Under the pieces are notes generated by a model. The model was not told where the DNA came from. It was given only the letters and a program-made list of their open reading frames with translations, and made no database searches. DNA of 64,000 bases from Heliocybe sulcata (lineage: Eukaryota > Basidiomycota > Agaricomycetes > Gloeophyllales > Gloeophyllaceae), in the NCBI GenBank assembly GCA_004369045.1, contig ML213522.1, forward strand, positions 405,667 to 469,666, given 5' to 3'. Below, one piece after another: positions 12,130 to 24,390 of the stretch. Position numbers and translations under genes: made by a program. How positions within the stretch are numbered: position 1 is the stretch's first letter; every line of letters starts with the position of its first letter.

Positions 12130-14463
12130 TCAGGAACTTCTAGGAAGCAACGCTCTGATATTAGGATGCAGTCCGCCCAGTAGGATCCGTCTCAGTCTGT
12201 CGGAATCCAGTGTAGCCGTGTAAGGCACGGTGTCGACCATATTCTGCAGAGGGATCAGCATTGGACCTTCTAATGGGACGATAGCTCTGAACTTACTCCG
12301 TTCTTGCAATTGATCAATTTGGCGAGCGCGGACGCTGCTCTCATCTTATGCCCGATCTGCACGAACTGGATGCCAATGCAGTTAGGATGGTGATGTCTGT
12401 CTTGTAGATGAGCCGCTGCTTCTTCCACGACGACCTCTGGCTGGTCGGCTGTGTGAGAGTTGAATTGTCAAGCCACGAGCTGCGAGACGTAAATACAACT
12501 GACTTGGTTTGCCGTCAGTGATAATGATGATGTCGAGTGGCTTGATGTCCGCATATTCCGGCCTACCAATAGCGGGGTCGAGCTTACTTATCTGAGCATC
12601 CAAGACTTTCTTCAGTGCTGCGCCAGTCGGAGTGTTTCCTGAGATACCGGTAAGCATACATGAAGGCATGATCGAGCAAGAGGATCTACCTTCGGGTTGG
12701 ACGCGAACGAACAAGTCTGCGATTGTAGCAGTATCCTTTGGGAAGCATCAGATACAGTGCAGCAAAGCCAGTGTAAGCACGAATCACTTGTCCTTCGACA
12801 TGCCGAACGGGGGAATTCAAGAACAGCACCTCCATTGTGCCCGGAACGTACTGCTTCGCATAGTCAGCGATTCCTGATAAGGCATTCTTCGCCTCGTCCC
12901 AGCGGCCCTCGTCATTCATCTGCACAGACTTAAGTCAACATAATTTAGTAGACACGCACAGTGCTGACCGACGCAGAATCGTCAACAATGAAGACTACTT
13001 GGTAATTCCTGCAAAAAATATCCGCCGTCAGTTCCGTGCCCTGACTTGTCGATTACACAACGAAAGACTCACTGCAGATATTCGCTTAATTCTTGTGGCC
13101 TTCTCTTGTCGAGGTGAGGATTGTAACCTGGATTAGTCTCGGCCGGCGGTGGAGGTGGTACACGCAATCTAGCTTCATCGAGGGTTATCACTGTGCGCTT
13201 CTTTTCCTCCACAAGCTTTGCAGCAATGCATGCAATTTGATCCATCTGAGGTGGGGCGGCTAGCCAGTCTCTGATGACTGCTTCCACCTTCTGAATTTGA
13301 CTTGGGAAACAATCCACCAGTGCAATGTCTGGGTAGGGCAGTGGAGGATCGATGCGGAAGTAGATACCCCTGCCGAACAAGTCGTCACAAAGGCTTTTCG
13401 AGCCGAGCTCGATGCTAAGAACACTGACCTCACTGGTCCCTGGGCAGCAACTTCCCGATGAACCATTTCGGCATCGTTAGCAACAGTGACGAGATACTTG
13501 GCCAGGTTCTCGGCTTGTATCCGTGCTGATCCTTCGCTGACTTTGGCAGATCGTTCAGAAGGCAGCGGCACACGGAAGCGCCGGAGATATGGGTCCGAGG
13601 GGGCCCAAGCGCTATTGGGCTGTGAGGGACAGAGCTCAGAAAGACCATTGCCGATGCTGACGACTACGCCTATCTCGCCACTTGCCCAGATTCTTGAGCT
13701 ATCCCTCAACACAAGATGAGTGGGATTACTGAAGCCACACAGGCCTGCATCCCGATATGAAGATGACAGGTCATCTGTTTGCAGGACCAGGGGCGGCATG
13801 ATGATTGACTGGGCCACTGTTGCTCGGGCCACTTCATAGGTCGACCATCGGTGACCGATTGGGGCCGAAGGTGACGCTTGGGGAGGGGTAGTATACGAGC
13901 GCACGTGGTTCACCCGTCTCATTTTCTCTGGACAGTCGGCAGCCAAAGTAACCAACGTCTATGAGACACGGCTTTAGTCATATTTCACAAGGACCACTGA
14001 TATCTGACCTTCACCCGGCCGCTATCCTCCCATACCCCATCTGGGATATACTTCCTAATGAGATCTCTGGTTTTGTCTTCATCGCGTCGTTCGTCCAGGG
14101 CCGAAGAGGTCAATATGTTGTCCCAGAACGAGGCTTCAGACTTCCCAACCAAGCTGGATGACAAGGCCTTATATATCTCAATGGCTGCACGGCAATCCAA
14201 GTCGATCCGACCAATCAACAGAGCAATCAGACCGCCGGTGGAGGAGCCACAGATAATGTCAAAGGCTTGACTAGGTCGCACCTCCTCCCCGGCTCTCTTC
14301 GAAGTCTCTTCCATGATCTTTTCCAGTATCAATAGCGTGCTCAAACCACGGAAACCACAGCCGTCGAGGGATAAGACACGTCGTTGAGGAGCTTAGAGGG
14401 ATTATATTATTTGCTTTACTCGAACTCAAGATGCGCAGATGACTTACGATAGTTTGGCGCCAT
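12130..14463 (-). CDS. Patatin-like phospholipase fused to a von Willebrand A domain
   Basis: The N-terminal half is a patatin-type serine acyl hydrolase: oxyanion-hole motif DGCGFRG (near 14360), nucleophile in GSSTGG (near 14240), and the second catalytic Asp in DAGLCGFSNPT (near 13735), followed by SIGNG. This family uses a Ser-Asp dyad to release fatty acids from phospholipids. After a linker with a PPPPP run (near 13150) comes a VWA domain with all three metal-site parts: DDSAS (near 12985), GNTPTG (near 12640) and TDG (near 12510). It ends around 12132. The start ATG at 14463 gives a 16-nt first exon that joins the patatin frame; a longer upstream ATG at 14522 does not. VWA domains bind protein ligands through a metal ion, so the C-terminal half may be a targeting or partner module. 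The downstream end of the DUF2235 gene is 262 bp upstream of its start. Confidence 0.78.
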
Positions 14464-14724
14464 TGTTCCTCGGGTGGAAGGGAGTCGTCCTTCGTTTCAG
14501 GTGCCAAGGCACCTTTATTCATGCAAACTCGACCTCGCGGAAGCCGTATGTATCAATAAATCATATGACTGCTATGGAAACGACCGAAAACGGAGATTCA
14601 TCGGAACAAGAGGTCAGTACATGGCGGAATGCGTCCGTATATTAGAATACGATGTCATGATGCCTGCGCGCAGGGAATGCAAGCGGAACCTGAGCCTGAT
14701 ACGTCATGCATTTCCTCCGCCACG

Positions 14725-16698
14725 TCAATCAACCCACTCGATGATTCCAGAGATATTGTCCCAGTTTTGGGCTCGAGGCTTGTAGCGGTCAGGGTCGGAC
14801 TGAGTCCTGTTCATCCTCTCCTGGACAGAACGATGGACATAAACCACGTCATCCCTAGGAGGTATAACCCTTCCCGCACAGTAATTCGGCCTGGAATGAA
14901 AGATTGCCTGCATTATCAGTCATCGTAGTGAGCAAACAGAGATCATCACGCACATTCTCCTCCGCACCCATGTGCCGTTAGGGTTCAGAGATGTGACTAG
15001 CATTGGGATATACTCAAGGATCCGCCATGCTGGAACATGATCAAGCTGGTCATAGATCCAAGCCAACGCGTCCGTGTAGTCCCTTCGATGACCGCGGGTT
15101 AGCAGATCCAAGCCACCCTGACGTGCTATCGAGTTATGGATGGTTGGCCTGTCGATCTCCGGCTTCACGTGGTACGGATCAATCGCTTGCGGGGTGTGGA
15201 TGTCGACACCGATCCCACGCAGATAGTCCTCGTCGAACACAAGTCCTGTCTTGGCTTGGCACTCCTTGATCATCCAGCGCAACGGGATATTTGAGAGACT
15301 CTCGCTCTCTTCCTTTCGGTGTGAGCCGCCTCCGACATCAGCGTGACAGCCTGGTAAGTTGGCTTAGAACAGAAGCAGGGCGTATCAACGTACTAGCTCA
15401 TACCTGAGAACCAAACCTCCTTGATATCGATATTGAGTTCGGGGGGCTCGTAGACCCAGTTTCCGCGATTGTGGGAAGGAGGCAAAACCAACTCGCCATC
15501 ATGATCCACAACCTCCTGCCTGACAGTAGGCTCACCCCAAATGTTGGGACGGAACCGAGCACGACGCTCGTCCAAGGCAAGAGCGTGGCGGAAGGTCTTC
15601 ACGTTGTAACAGGCGGAGGAATATGGAAGAACACGGGGTAGAATCCCAACCGACGAAACAGTGTCCCTGGTGGAATATTAGTTGCGATGAGAACAGGAAG
15701 TGGGGAGGTTGGCTAACCACACGCCGAGGAATTCGACCTTGACATGAATGCTGGGGGAAGTTAGCGCGCATATCGTACAGTACCTAGATGTCTTACGAGA
15801 AGTGATCTTTGAATTCCTTGCTGGTTACGGCGGCAGACATGTCGGTGGACTGGTATATTGTGAAGGCGAAGTCCAGCTGCTGATCGTTATCTTGCGGCAG
15901 CAAGCCAACCTGAGCAATCATGAATAATTGTACAACTCTTGCATCTTTGACCGCCTACCTTATGGAGCATACCAGCCAGGGCACGAGCGGTATACGCTCC
16001 CCTTGAGAACCCAAAGAGGCAAATCTTGTCCCCGGGCCTAGTGCGTCTCTTGTGAGAATAATGGAGGACGTCATCTTGGGGTCCGTACCGGTAATTCTGC
16101 ATCAGGAACTTGTACCTATGCGCGCAATGAGTGAAGCACCTGTGACCTGAAGCGAGAATTGGTCGGCAGGACTTACCCATCCTTAACATGATCGTTCAGA
16201 TGCAATGCAACGGCTTGGTCAAGCACTGAGGCCACAGCCGTCAGCGTCCGAGTATGAAACTGCCGTTTGTTATAAGTGCCAACTCCGGCCTTCATCCCAT
16301 TGAGCTCATATAGCCTAAGAATGCTGCTGTTCGTCCAAACCTGATAGTAGGGAATCTGCACGTTGGGTATGTCCTTCTTGATAGCCCGAAAGAAGCGGAC
16401 AACGTTGGAGTTCTGCAATAAATTCAAGTAGTTGAGTCCTCGATACCAAGGTCTTTGATTGGGCCTTACATTCTGACATTATCAGCGTGGCAGGATGAGC
16501 GGAATCATGAGAAGATATAATGTCTGTATGAGATTCACAGTACCTCGCCGAACTTGTTTCCGGTGCCGTCAAAACCTATACGCGATAAAGATATGCAAAA
16601 AAAGCATAGATAATAATAAGTTACATACAAAGGCACAAATAGCGACCCTGTTGCTCGTCGCTTGCAAGAGGTGCGTAGCGCTCTGCAGAGGGACTCAT
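14725..16698 (-). CDS. DUF2235 (Tle1-like) alpha/beta hydrolase
   Basis: The DUF2235 family shares its fold with Tle1 phospholipase effectors of type VI secretion systems; fungal members are predicted serine lipases or esterases. The first exon from ATG 16698 (MSPSAERYAPLASDE) joins by a phase-1 intron to CFDGTGNKFGE, the expected N-terminal signature. It continues with NVVRFFRAIKKD, the strand-turn GVGTYNKRQ, and the nucleophile motif GFSRGAYTARALAGM (near 15985). Downstream are EFLGVWDTVSSVG (15640-15740), ALDERRARFRPN, and WFSGCHADVGGG, which supplies conserved Asp and His residues. The protein ends at IIEWVD. At least eight introns are needed. No signal peptide is seen, so it is probably cytosolic. 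Alternative: an inactive relative; but Ser, Asp and His candidates are all present. Confidence 0.85.
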
Positions 16699-18233
16699 GG
16701 GGAGTAAAGTCTGAGGTAACATCTCTTGGGGCCGACGACAGTGAATGGGAATCTAGATGCGGAAGACAGCGATCCATAGAACACTGTCTTTAAGTCGCCG
16801 ATACCTATGTAGACTGGGAAAGTGAAAAATATTGTAGTCAGGCTCGTGACACGGCACCTCATTCAGTATAGGCAGCTTTCTGGATGAAGCTCGTACCACA
16901 GTGACCGTGCATCCGGCACATGGTCCAAGTTATGAGATCATCCGCAGTGTTAATAAAGTAGATCCGGACGGGTTTGCGTAGAACGAACTTTCGCGGTTGC
17001 GGGCAGATCTAGGGACCGAATTTTGTATGGCGAACTCTGTATCGATGGGACAGGCAAGAGTAGATTGACCGGAATGAGTGAACATGCCTAATGCACGCCT
17101 GTCGCGCATTGGCACCAAGTCACGTCGCAAGAGCGTCAATGCCAGCCGCGAGCAGCCAATCTGGCTCCGAAAACAACGGCGTTCACAGAGGAGCGTGCCG
17201 CCCCAAACTTCGGTGCTGTGTGCTGGAAGGATATCTATCAGCTGTGTCCGGGAGACGCTGAAGCACTTGTACAAGCCTGAGTGAGGAAGTCCGAGAAGTT
17301 AACTGCGCCGAGCGTGCGGCTTGATGACAGTTTTCAGCACACGTGTAGCTCAACACACCCTGCCTTTCCGTGCGCGCCCTGTATGTTCGCAGTAAGAACG
17401 GAGGGTATGCTGCTGCACTGCAGTAACGTTAACATCCTGGATGTGGCGTCCAGACAAATATATACAATTAATGATTACCCTCCAAGGCGGAAATTCGAAG
17501 AGATGCCGTTTGCAGTGACGTCGGGAAGCTTTCCAGTATGTTCGGCTCTCGCTCACAATTATGCATGGCACAGGTGCATTTGCTGAACGTTTATGACAGT
17601 TGAGCGCTGAGCGCTGAGGTACTGAGGAATGTTCCGATTAATATCGTATATGGGCGTTATGAGAGATCCCAGCGCACGATGCACAACATCGCTAGGGTCT
17701 TGCATTCCTCCGTCTGACACGCGGAATGCTCATGTCTTCTCCTGTGGCTTTGGTCACCAATTTCTAGACTTCGTTTGGACTATTACCGCCCAGAGAAATC
17801 GAGAATCGACATCTTTTGAATGTAATCCGGGCATTCATGCGTGGCTGTGCGTCGTGGCGGGATTGTGACAACTACTGACTACACTTGAATCCGCTAGTCG
17901 GAATGATTCGGAGATTGAGGTGAGAATCTCTAATCGGTACCGCGAAGTTGGCTCACATAATTCTGATTGTCAGGTATCTCGCATCGTCACCTTGCGCATA
18001 CTTTCGCGGAATAGTATACCAGCACCATGTACCCGCGAGTATGCAGACATGCGGACTACGGGTGTACATTGAAATTAAGAGCATGTACCGCTCCTGCTGG
18101 TCGTCCGCAGAAGCCTGCGGACAAATTGGCGCAGTTTTGACGCTCTATATTGTCCTTTTAAACCGTGATCTCTTCTGCAGCAGGAACCACAGCACGCTGT
18201 TCCATTCTTCCACTTTCCAGTCGATATCTCCAG
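16699..18233. other. Divergent intergenic region (hydrolase / dioxygenase-P450)
   Basis: 1.5 kb between two genes read away from each other. I see no gene; frames here are short and without motifs. It should carry the promoters of both the DUF2235 hydrolase and the dioxygenase-P450 gene. Confidence 0.5.
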
Positions 18234-21200
18234 ATGAGTCCAACAGAGCTAGACAGTCCCAATGGAGGTGCAGCTCGCGGTCCAGTAAACTCTGCAGCTC
18301 AATCTCGCCTGCAGAGTATTACAGCTTCTGTAGTCCGTCCCATCCGCAATGCCTTAGGATACCGGGAGATGAAGTCCCCTGAACCACCTAAGCAAATCGA
18401 TCCAACCAAAGGCACCTACGTGCGTAGCGTGCATGATATCATTACCAGCTTTCCCTGATAGCCCTGCAGCGCGCATTTGACAAATTAGCACAAGAACGGG
18501 AAACAGATGACAGAGACTCCAACCACGTTGTAAGTATTCTTCCGCTCTGATTTTTGCTTTCCTGACTGTCGCTCGATCGCAGTTTTTCGCAGGACTTAGG
18601 ACTATGTCTGATCTGCCTGATGATTCGCCCATGCGGCTGAAATACAATTCCACCTTCATCAGGTTGAGTGAGTTGCTACTCTCAATCTATCCTGCTTCAG
18701 TCTGATCATTTCGATCGGCAGTAAACAACGTTCATCAATCTCGTGGCGCTCCCAGAACGCTGTACCCTAACAGTCGCCAGCTTGGGCATAGCCGTCCCTA
18801 TGTTCAGACTGTTGCCGATCGTAATCCGGCTCCTCAGCTTCCTGCCATTTCTCAAGTCTTCGACGACCTGCTCAGGGCACGTGTTGTACGTGTGATTTCC
18901 GAAGCATGGTATGGTTTAGGGGAGCTCTCTAACGATTTGACCAGGCTACTGCTCATCAGAGCTCTGTTTCCGGCCTTACCTTTGCCTTTTCCACCTTGAT
19001 CTCGGTACGTCTGGTAACTCATAGAAATCAAAATGGTTTCCCTCAAATTTTGCGATTGCCACAGCTGTGTTTGTATCGCACTGATTCGCAAGATGAGCAG
19101 TGTAATGAGACATCCCCTTACCTCGACCTATCCCCCCTCTATGGAAACAGCCCACAGCAGGAAGAACATGTTCGTCAGATGGATGGGCATGGAATGCTTT
19201 CTCCCGATTGCTTTTTCGAAGACAGACTCATGTTCGTGACGCCGGTCGTCCAAGCCCTCTTGATTCTGTGGAATCGGAATCACAATGTGAGCAATTCATA
19301 ATGCCCAGGTTTGGCTGACATATTTACTCATCGCAACGATAAGTACATTGCTGGTCGATTACTGTCGAACAATCAGCACAACCGATGGATAGATCCTTCA
19401 TCGGTCGCTCCTTTCGATGATGGGACTTTGCCGCCGCGATTGATCAGCCAGGACAATGAGATCTTCGATAAGGCTCGGACGATCAATTGTGCCATCTTCA
19501 AGAACGTTGTCATCGAAGACTTCCTCAAGGGCATAGTGGGGGTACCAAGCGTCGGAAGCAACCTTAGTCTCGATTTGCTGGGAGTGAGTTCTTTCAATAT
19601 ATTGACGGTTTGCTCAGCTCACGAATCGTCCGTACCTAGGATGTCGCAGGCACCACTTCTCGCACGGACGTAGTGGAACACAAATCGTGCCTGGAATTCA
19701 GCCTTCTCTATAATGTGAGCTTATCAATGTCTTGCAGAATCACGAGTTTGACAGCTGTCTCTCCGAAGTGGTATACTTTCGCATCCCAAGACGACATAGC
19801 CTGGATGCAAAGTGCGCTGCAAACCAATTTCGTGGGGAAGCCTGTCGATGAAGTACGATACTTTTATGTATGAAGGCGACGCCGATGCTGACCTCAGATA
19901 CGTAGATAACCCTCGAAGATTACAAGAATGCCTTTGATAACTACAGACATGAAACCGATCTTAACCGAAGACGGCGTGAATTAGCTGGGTATGTGCCCTG
20001 ACCGCCGCCGCACGTTGCATTCCACTTATTGGGCACCAGGCTCCCTCGCGGAGACAATGGATTCGTCGACGACAACGATCTGGCCGGAATTCTGCAGAAT
20101 GCGACGCGCTCGGTAGCTGGAGCACCGCGAGCACAGGGAGTGCCAAATTGCATGCGTATTCTGGAGCTAGCGACTATGCAGCAAGCGCGGGACTGGAACG
20201 TCTGCTCTTTCAATCAATTCCGAAGATCTTTGGGCCTCAGACGTTCGTTTTATCTCCCAATCTCTTGGTCCGCCCTGTTGACGAAGAAGACAGCTTTAGC
20301 TAATTTCGAGGAATGGAGCAGATCCGGCGATGCTGCGGCTGCTGCCCAGCGTCTTTACGGCAATATCGAAAATTTGGAGCTCTATGTAAGCTCTTGCCCG
20401 CACATTGATTATCCTTCTTGTCATCTGCTGCGTAGGTCGGCCTTCAAGCTGAGGACGCTCCGCCTGGAGAGGGATTTGCTCTTGGCTACACAATGGTATC
20501 TACTCCTTCGGCTACGTCTTCTATATGCCACATTAATGAAACCGAAGATTTTCGGGCTTTTAGTCGACTTAGTGCGTCTTCGAGAATTCTTCGGAGACCT
20601 GTAGTGACAGCGTGATTCCAGGTTAGCGCCCTCCGCGGCGATCCTCATTTATCTAAGTATACTCGTAAGCTCACTGTAACATAGAATGCCTCGCTCTTGT
20701 ATCTAACATTGTGCTAGGGGAACACCTGACGGACTGGGGTTATGATGAATGCATGACTAAATCTAGTATAGGAGCATTTGGCGCTGTACTTCCTAAAGGT
20801 ACGTCCTAAGACCAATTGCCTCTACATTTTTATGACGTACACTTTCTTGCAGTTCTGATGAGGAACCTCCCTCATAACTATCCGTACGACAACACGTATG
20901 CGCTGTTCCCGTTTATCTCCCAGGATCTTCTAGACAAATGTCCAAATCATTCTCAACTCACGGAGCACTACCGTCGGGATAGACCATCTCTGACGAAGAT
21001 CTTGCGGACCCAAGAGGCCATCAAGGTGGTTCTAAATGATCCCTCGCACTACTTGACGCCATACAGGCAGAACCTCCAAACTGTCCTCGGTGGATATGGG
21101 TGCGTAGCATACTTCCTCTAAGGGATGTCTCTGAGCCAGTGTGTCTGCCCCGTCTAGATTCCTTCTTGGATTTGATTCAGAGTCCATGTGAGTGGTGCTC

Positions 21201-23991
21201 TTAGATAGGGCGTGCAGCATCTGAACGTACATATCCGCTAGTCACGATGCAGATCTGCGCATGGTAGTTTTCTTCGTTCTTTTGCGGCTTTAGACCTCGA
21301 AAATTAAGCTGGTCTCCTGCAGGATCTGCACGCCCTTCTTCCGGACCGAGCAACCCTCTCTGTATACAGCCAATACTTTGCGAAGACCGCGGGCAAGATC
21401 ATAGACGGTTTGAAAACTTCCGAGTTCGGTTCATCAGTTACTGTGTGGTTATCGTAAGATTGACGTGCTCTATAGTTCCGTAGACATCGTCGAAGACGTC
21501 ATTGCTGCAACCTGTGCCAAGTGGATCTGCGATACCATGGTAGGCTATCGACAGGTCAAGTTATCTCCTGGGGCTGATATAGGTAACGTACGCCAGTACG
21601 GTAATCCGGCACGGAAGGAGCCATCGACTGAAGAAGTGTTCCGTCTGTTATGTGGGCTATATGCGTGAGTCATCATCGCAATATCAAACAAACCGTTAGC
21701 TCACAATCACGGAAAGCTTCGTATTCGACCTCAACGACCCGGAACAAGCCTGGAGTGCACGGCGTAAGGCAATTGGTGACAGCAAGACGCTTATAAGCCA
21801 TATTGAGAGGCAACTGAAGATGACGTTAGGATCGTCCGAAGAGGTGCGTACAATATCGAAAGCATGGTCATTGCAGCGTCCCTGACGGTGCCTAGACTCT
21901 CGCGGAACGAGTACGTCGTATTTGGGCCGAAATCAGGGGCGAATTCGAAGTCGGCAAATTATCCACCGTCCCTTTCCTGACCAGACTGGCCATGAAACAT
22001 ACTGACACATTGGGAAAGTTCGGAAACTGGAGCGACATGCAATCAGCATTCGAAGCCCAGAATATTGGACTTTTCCATGACAAGTCCCGGCAGGATACCA
22101 GTCGACCTCGTAGCGTGCGTGAGCAGGAACGTAGGGCAGACAAGATGAAGATGTTCAGAGAAGATTTTCAAAAAATCAGGATTACCGCCAACATACTGGG
22201 TTTGTGCATAATGTCCGTCCCACTCGTCGAAGGTACGCATCCCGGCTTCTTACGTGAAATTTGAATATGAAGGGCTAAAAATGACGAAGTCTGCGCTCAT
22301 GCTGTCGCGTTCTACCTCCAGGACGCAAGAAGCGTGGAAAGGGGGGAGATTGATAGGCTTTCCCGACAGCAGGTGACTGACAAGGCCAAAATCATGGGAT
22401 ACATCCGGGAATCGCAAAGTAAGTCCAGTTAGATCATCCCTTTCGCTTGCCCCCGCTCAACAGAGACACAGGACTGCGACAGCCGCCTGGGCTTTTCCGT
22501 GTCGTCCATGGTGCGGGACCTGACGGTATTACAATCACACAAGGAGGGGGGCAGCCGGACCTGAAGGTATACGATGGCGATGTCGTATTTGCCAACTTCG
22601 CGATGGCGTTCACGAATGTCCGTCACTATCTGCTAAGAATCTCTATCATGTTGACTTGCGATTCGTAGCCTGACGACACTACCATCAATCCAAGTCGCCA
22701 GACCCCTGCTGTACAAGGTCTAGGATTCCATGCATGCCCTGGGATAAAACTTGTCGAAGAAGTAAGTGAGCGCATTGCTCTGCTACCGGCACGTGTCTCA
22801 TGGCTGTCCCCTCCGAAAGGTCCTGCCCGAGGTGCATTCTGATAGGCTGTGATTGCGCGGCGCATTGCATTAATATCCTCGGTAGCTATTCAAATCCATC
22901 TTTCGTATGGAAGGCCTCCGGATCGTCGACGGTCAAGTAACGGCTGGAGGACCCAAGACGCCAGCTAGAGCCGTACGCATTCTGCTCGCAGCTGCTCTTC
23001 TTGTATTCTAATCGTTTAGTCCTCAATAGCCAAGCGGAATTCCATCCAGGAAGAGTCAGGCCCCGCTCTCTTTGCGTGTCAATGTGAGTGTACGCCTGGA
23101 TTGAACATGACCACGCTATCTGACGTATGTTACTTCGCAGTTTACTGGGTACGTCAAGTTGTAGTGTCGCGAGGTACCACCCATCTTACGGAAATTCCTT
23201 AGTGTCTACAAACCTGAGCCCAGGTGGAAGGAGCCTGAGAATCTGCTCAAGAGCTCCAAGAGATGGCAGGTCATCCTGAGAAGGATCAAGAAATGGGCGA
23301 TCGCATTATGTGCTCTGGTCTTCTTTGTCTGTACGTACACCCCTTATGCAGCTGCTACGCAGTCTGACACTGGTTCTGGCCTCAGGTCTCCTGGCTCTCC
23401 TAATCCGAGGCTTCCCAGCGATTCAGCTTCCATCTATGCCACACGTCCACATGCCTTCTATGCACATCCCGTCTCTACACATACCTACATTTTTCTCAAG
23501 CCCACCTAAGAACATGGCATGCACGTCCTGGACGGCCTCTGATCCGTGGCACGTGGAAGCTATTAAGGCAGGGCAGGACGGGAAGCCGGTCCCAATTGAG
23601 TACACCTACCGGTCTCGCCGCCCGCACCGTCTCAGCGTAGTCGACGCGGACAAACGTGATCTGCGGATGCAGCTATTCGTGGATGGGGAGTCCAAGGGCC
23701 TCACTACCGCGTTCGACCTGGACAAGACGCTCGACTGCGGCACTGACTTGGCAAAATGCCTCAACAACAGATTCAGTGCAGGTGTTCTTGAGGTGCCACC
23801 GGGGAAGCATAAGGTCAGGATAGAATGGGCGGGCGAAGGTGAGTGCATGCTTGTCATTTACGACAGCGGATAGGTGCTAACGGATGATGGCGGTGTTCTT
23901 GGTAGAGTTCATCCGTGGAACGGAGCACATTGATTGGGGCGGAGAGAAGATTCGTCGATTCCAGATGCAGCGGGAAGATTGCAATCCATAG
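18234..23991 (+). CDS. Fatty-acid dioxygenase-cytochrome P450 fusion (Ppo/linoleate diol synthase type) with C-terminal membrane anchor and extra domain
   Basis: Ppo/LDS enzymes oxygenate linoleate or oleate in an N-terminal heme peroxidase domain and isomerise the hydroperoxide in a C-terminal P450 domain, making oxylipin signals. Peroxidase landmarks: TSPYLDLSPLYGN (near 19120), ILWNRNHN joined to YIAGRLL (19270-19360), CLEFSLLYN (near 19690), QQARDWNVC (near 20185), GLQAEDA. P450 landmarks: acidic/Arg pair in YIRESQR (near 22400) and heme-thiolate FHACPG (near 22730). After the P450, an 8-nt exon (23141-23148) leads to VYKPEPRW, then a span of about 22 hydrophobic residues (near 23305-23410), a Pro/His/Met-rich linker and a roughly 150-residue domain ending REDCNP. 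The last intron is 23839-23905. The start at 18234 is the ATG leading into the Ser/Gly-rich N-terminus. The distal and proximal heme histidines expected near FRT and YRWH appear missing. More than 20 introns; not every junction was resolved. Confidence 0.75.
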
Positions 23992-24135
23992 GAGACTGAG
24001 CTTCCGCAGGATGTACAACCTTGTTCGCTTTCTTTATTATGTACATGTCTTCCTTTGCCTATGTCACTATGTCACTCAGGATGCTTGCGGTATTATGACA
24101 GCGAACGCAACGTGGGTGGAGTGCCTGGAATCCAA

Positions 24136-24348
24136 TCCATCTCCAGCTGCGGCAGGAAGTCGTCGGCGAGAATCATAGGAGCAGCTGATTCTGGCTTCAC
24201 GTCACTTCGTCCTTCCCCTTCCTCCCAGGCGACACCAGCTGCAAAAGGATCGTCCACCAAGGTTGTATGCGCTTCGGGAGGGGGCAACGCCCACCGCACC
24301 CAGCTGCGTCGCCCATATTGAATGCGGCCGAGGCCACACGCTCCTGAA
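24136..24348 (-). pseudogene. C-terminal fragment of the CCDC174-like gene
   Basis: The minus-strand translation keeps the C-terminal landmarks of the gene at 47872-49340: MGDAAG, PPPEAH, DPFAA, KPESAAP and ADDF-PQLEMD, in the same order. It lacks everything upstream of the region corresponding to VQEGAAS, stops being alignable right after LEMD, and has no start codon context. It is a dispersed partial copy, not a gene. On its 5' side it abuts a tRNA-like sequence. Confidence 0.8.
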
Positions 24349-24385
24349 TATAACTCTACCAATTAACCGAGCTATCGATCGAAAG
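24349..24385 (-). other. tRNA-like 5' half (degenerate)
   Basis: On the minus strand the sequence around TAGCTCGGTTAATTGGTAGAG looks like a tRNA D arm with a Pol III A box, preceded by about seven bases that could be an acceptor strand. No matching T arm or 3' acceptor strand follows; the next bases are the CCDC174-like fragment. It may be a truncated tRNA gene or chance. Confidence 0.35.
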
Positions 24386-24390
24386 TTAAA

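Noticed and set aside
23310-23873. Separate small gene starting at 23310
   Set aside because: Its first codons lie in an intron; splicing joins the P450 frame through the membrane span, and the true last exon ends at 23991.
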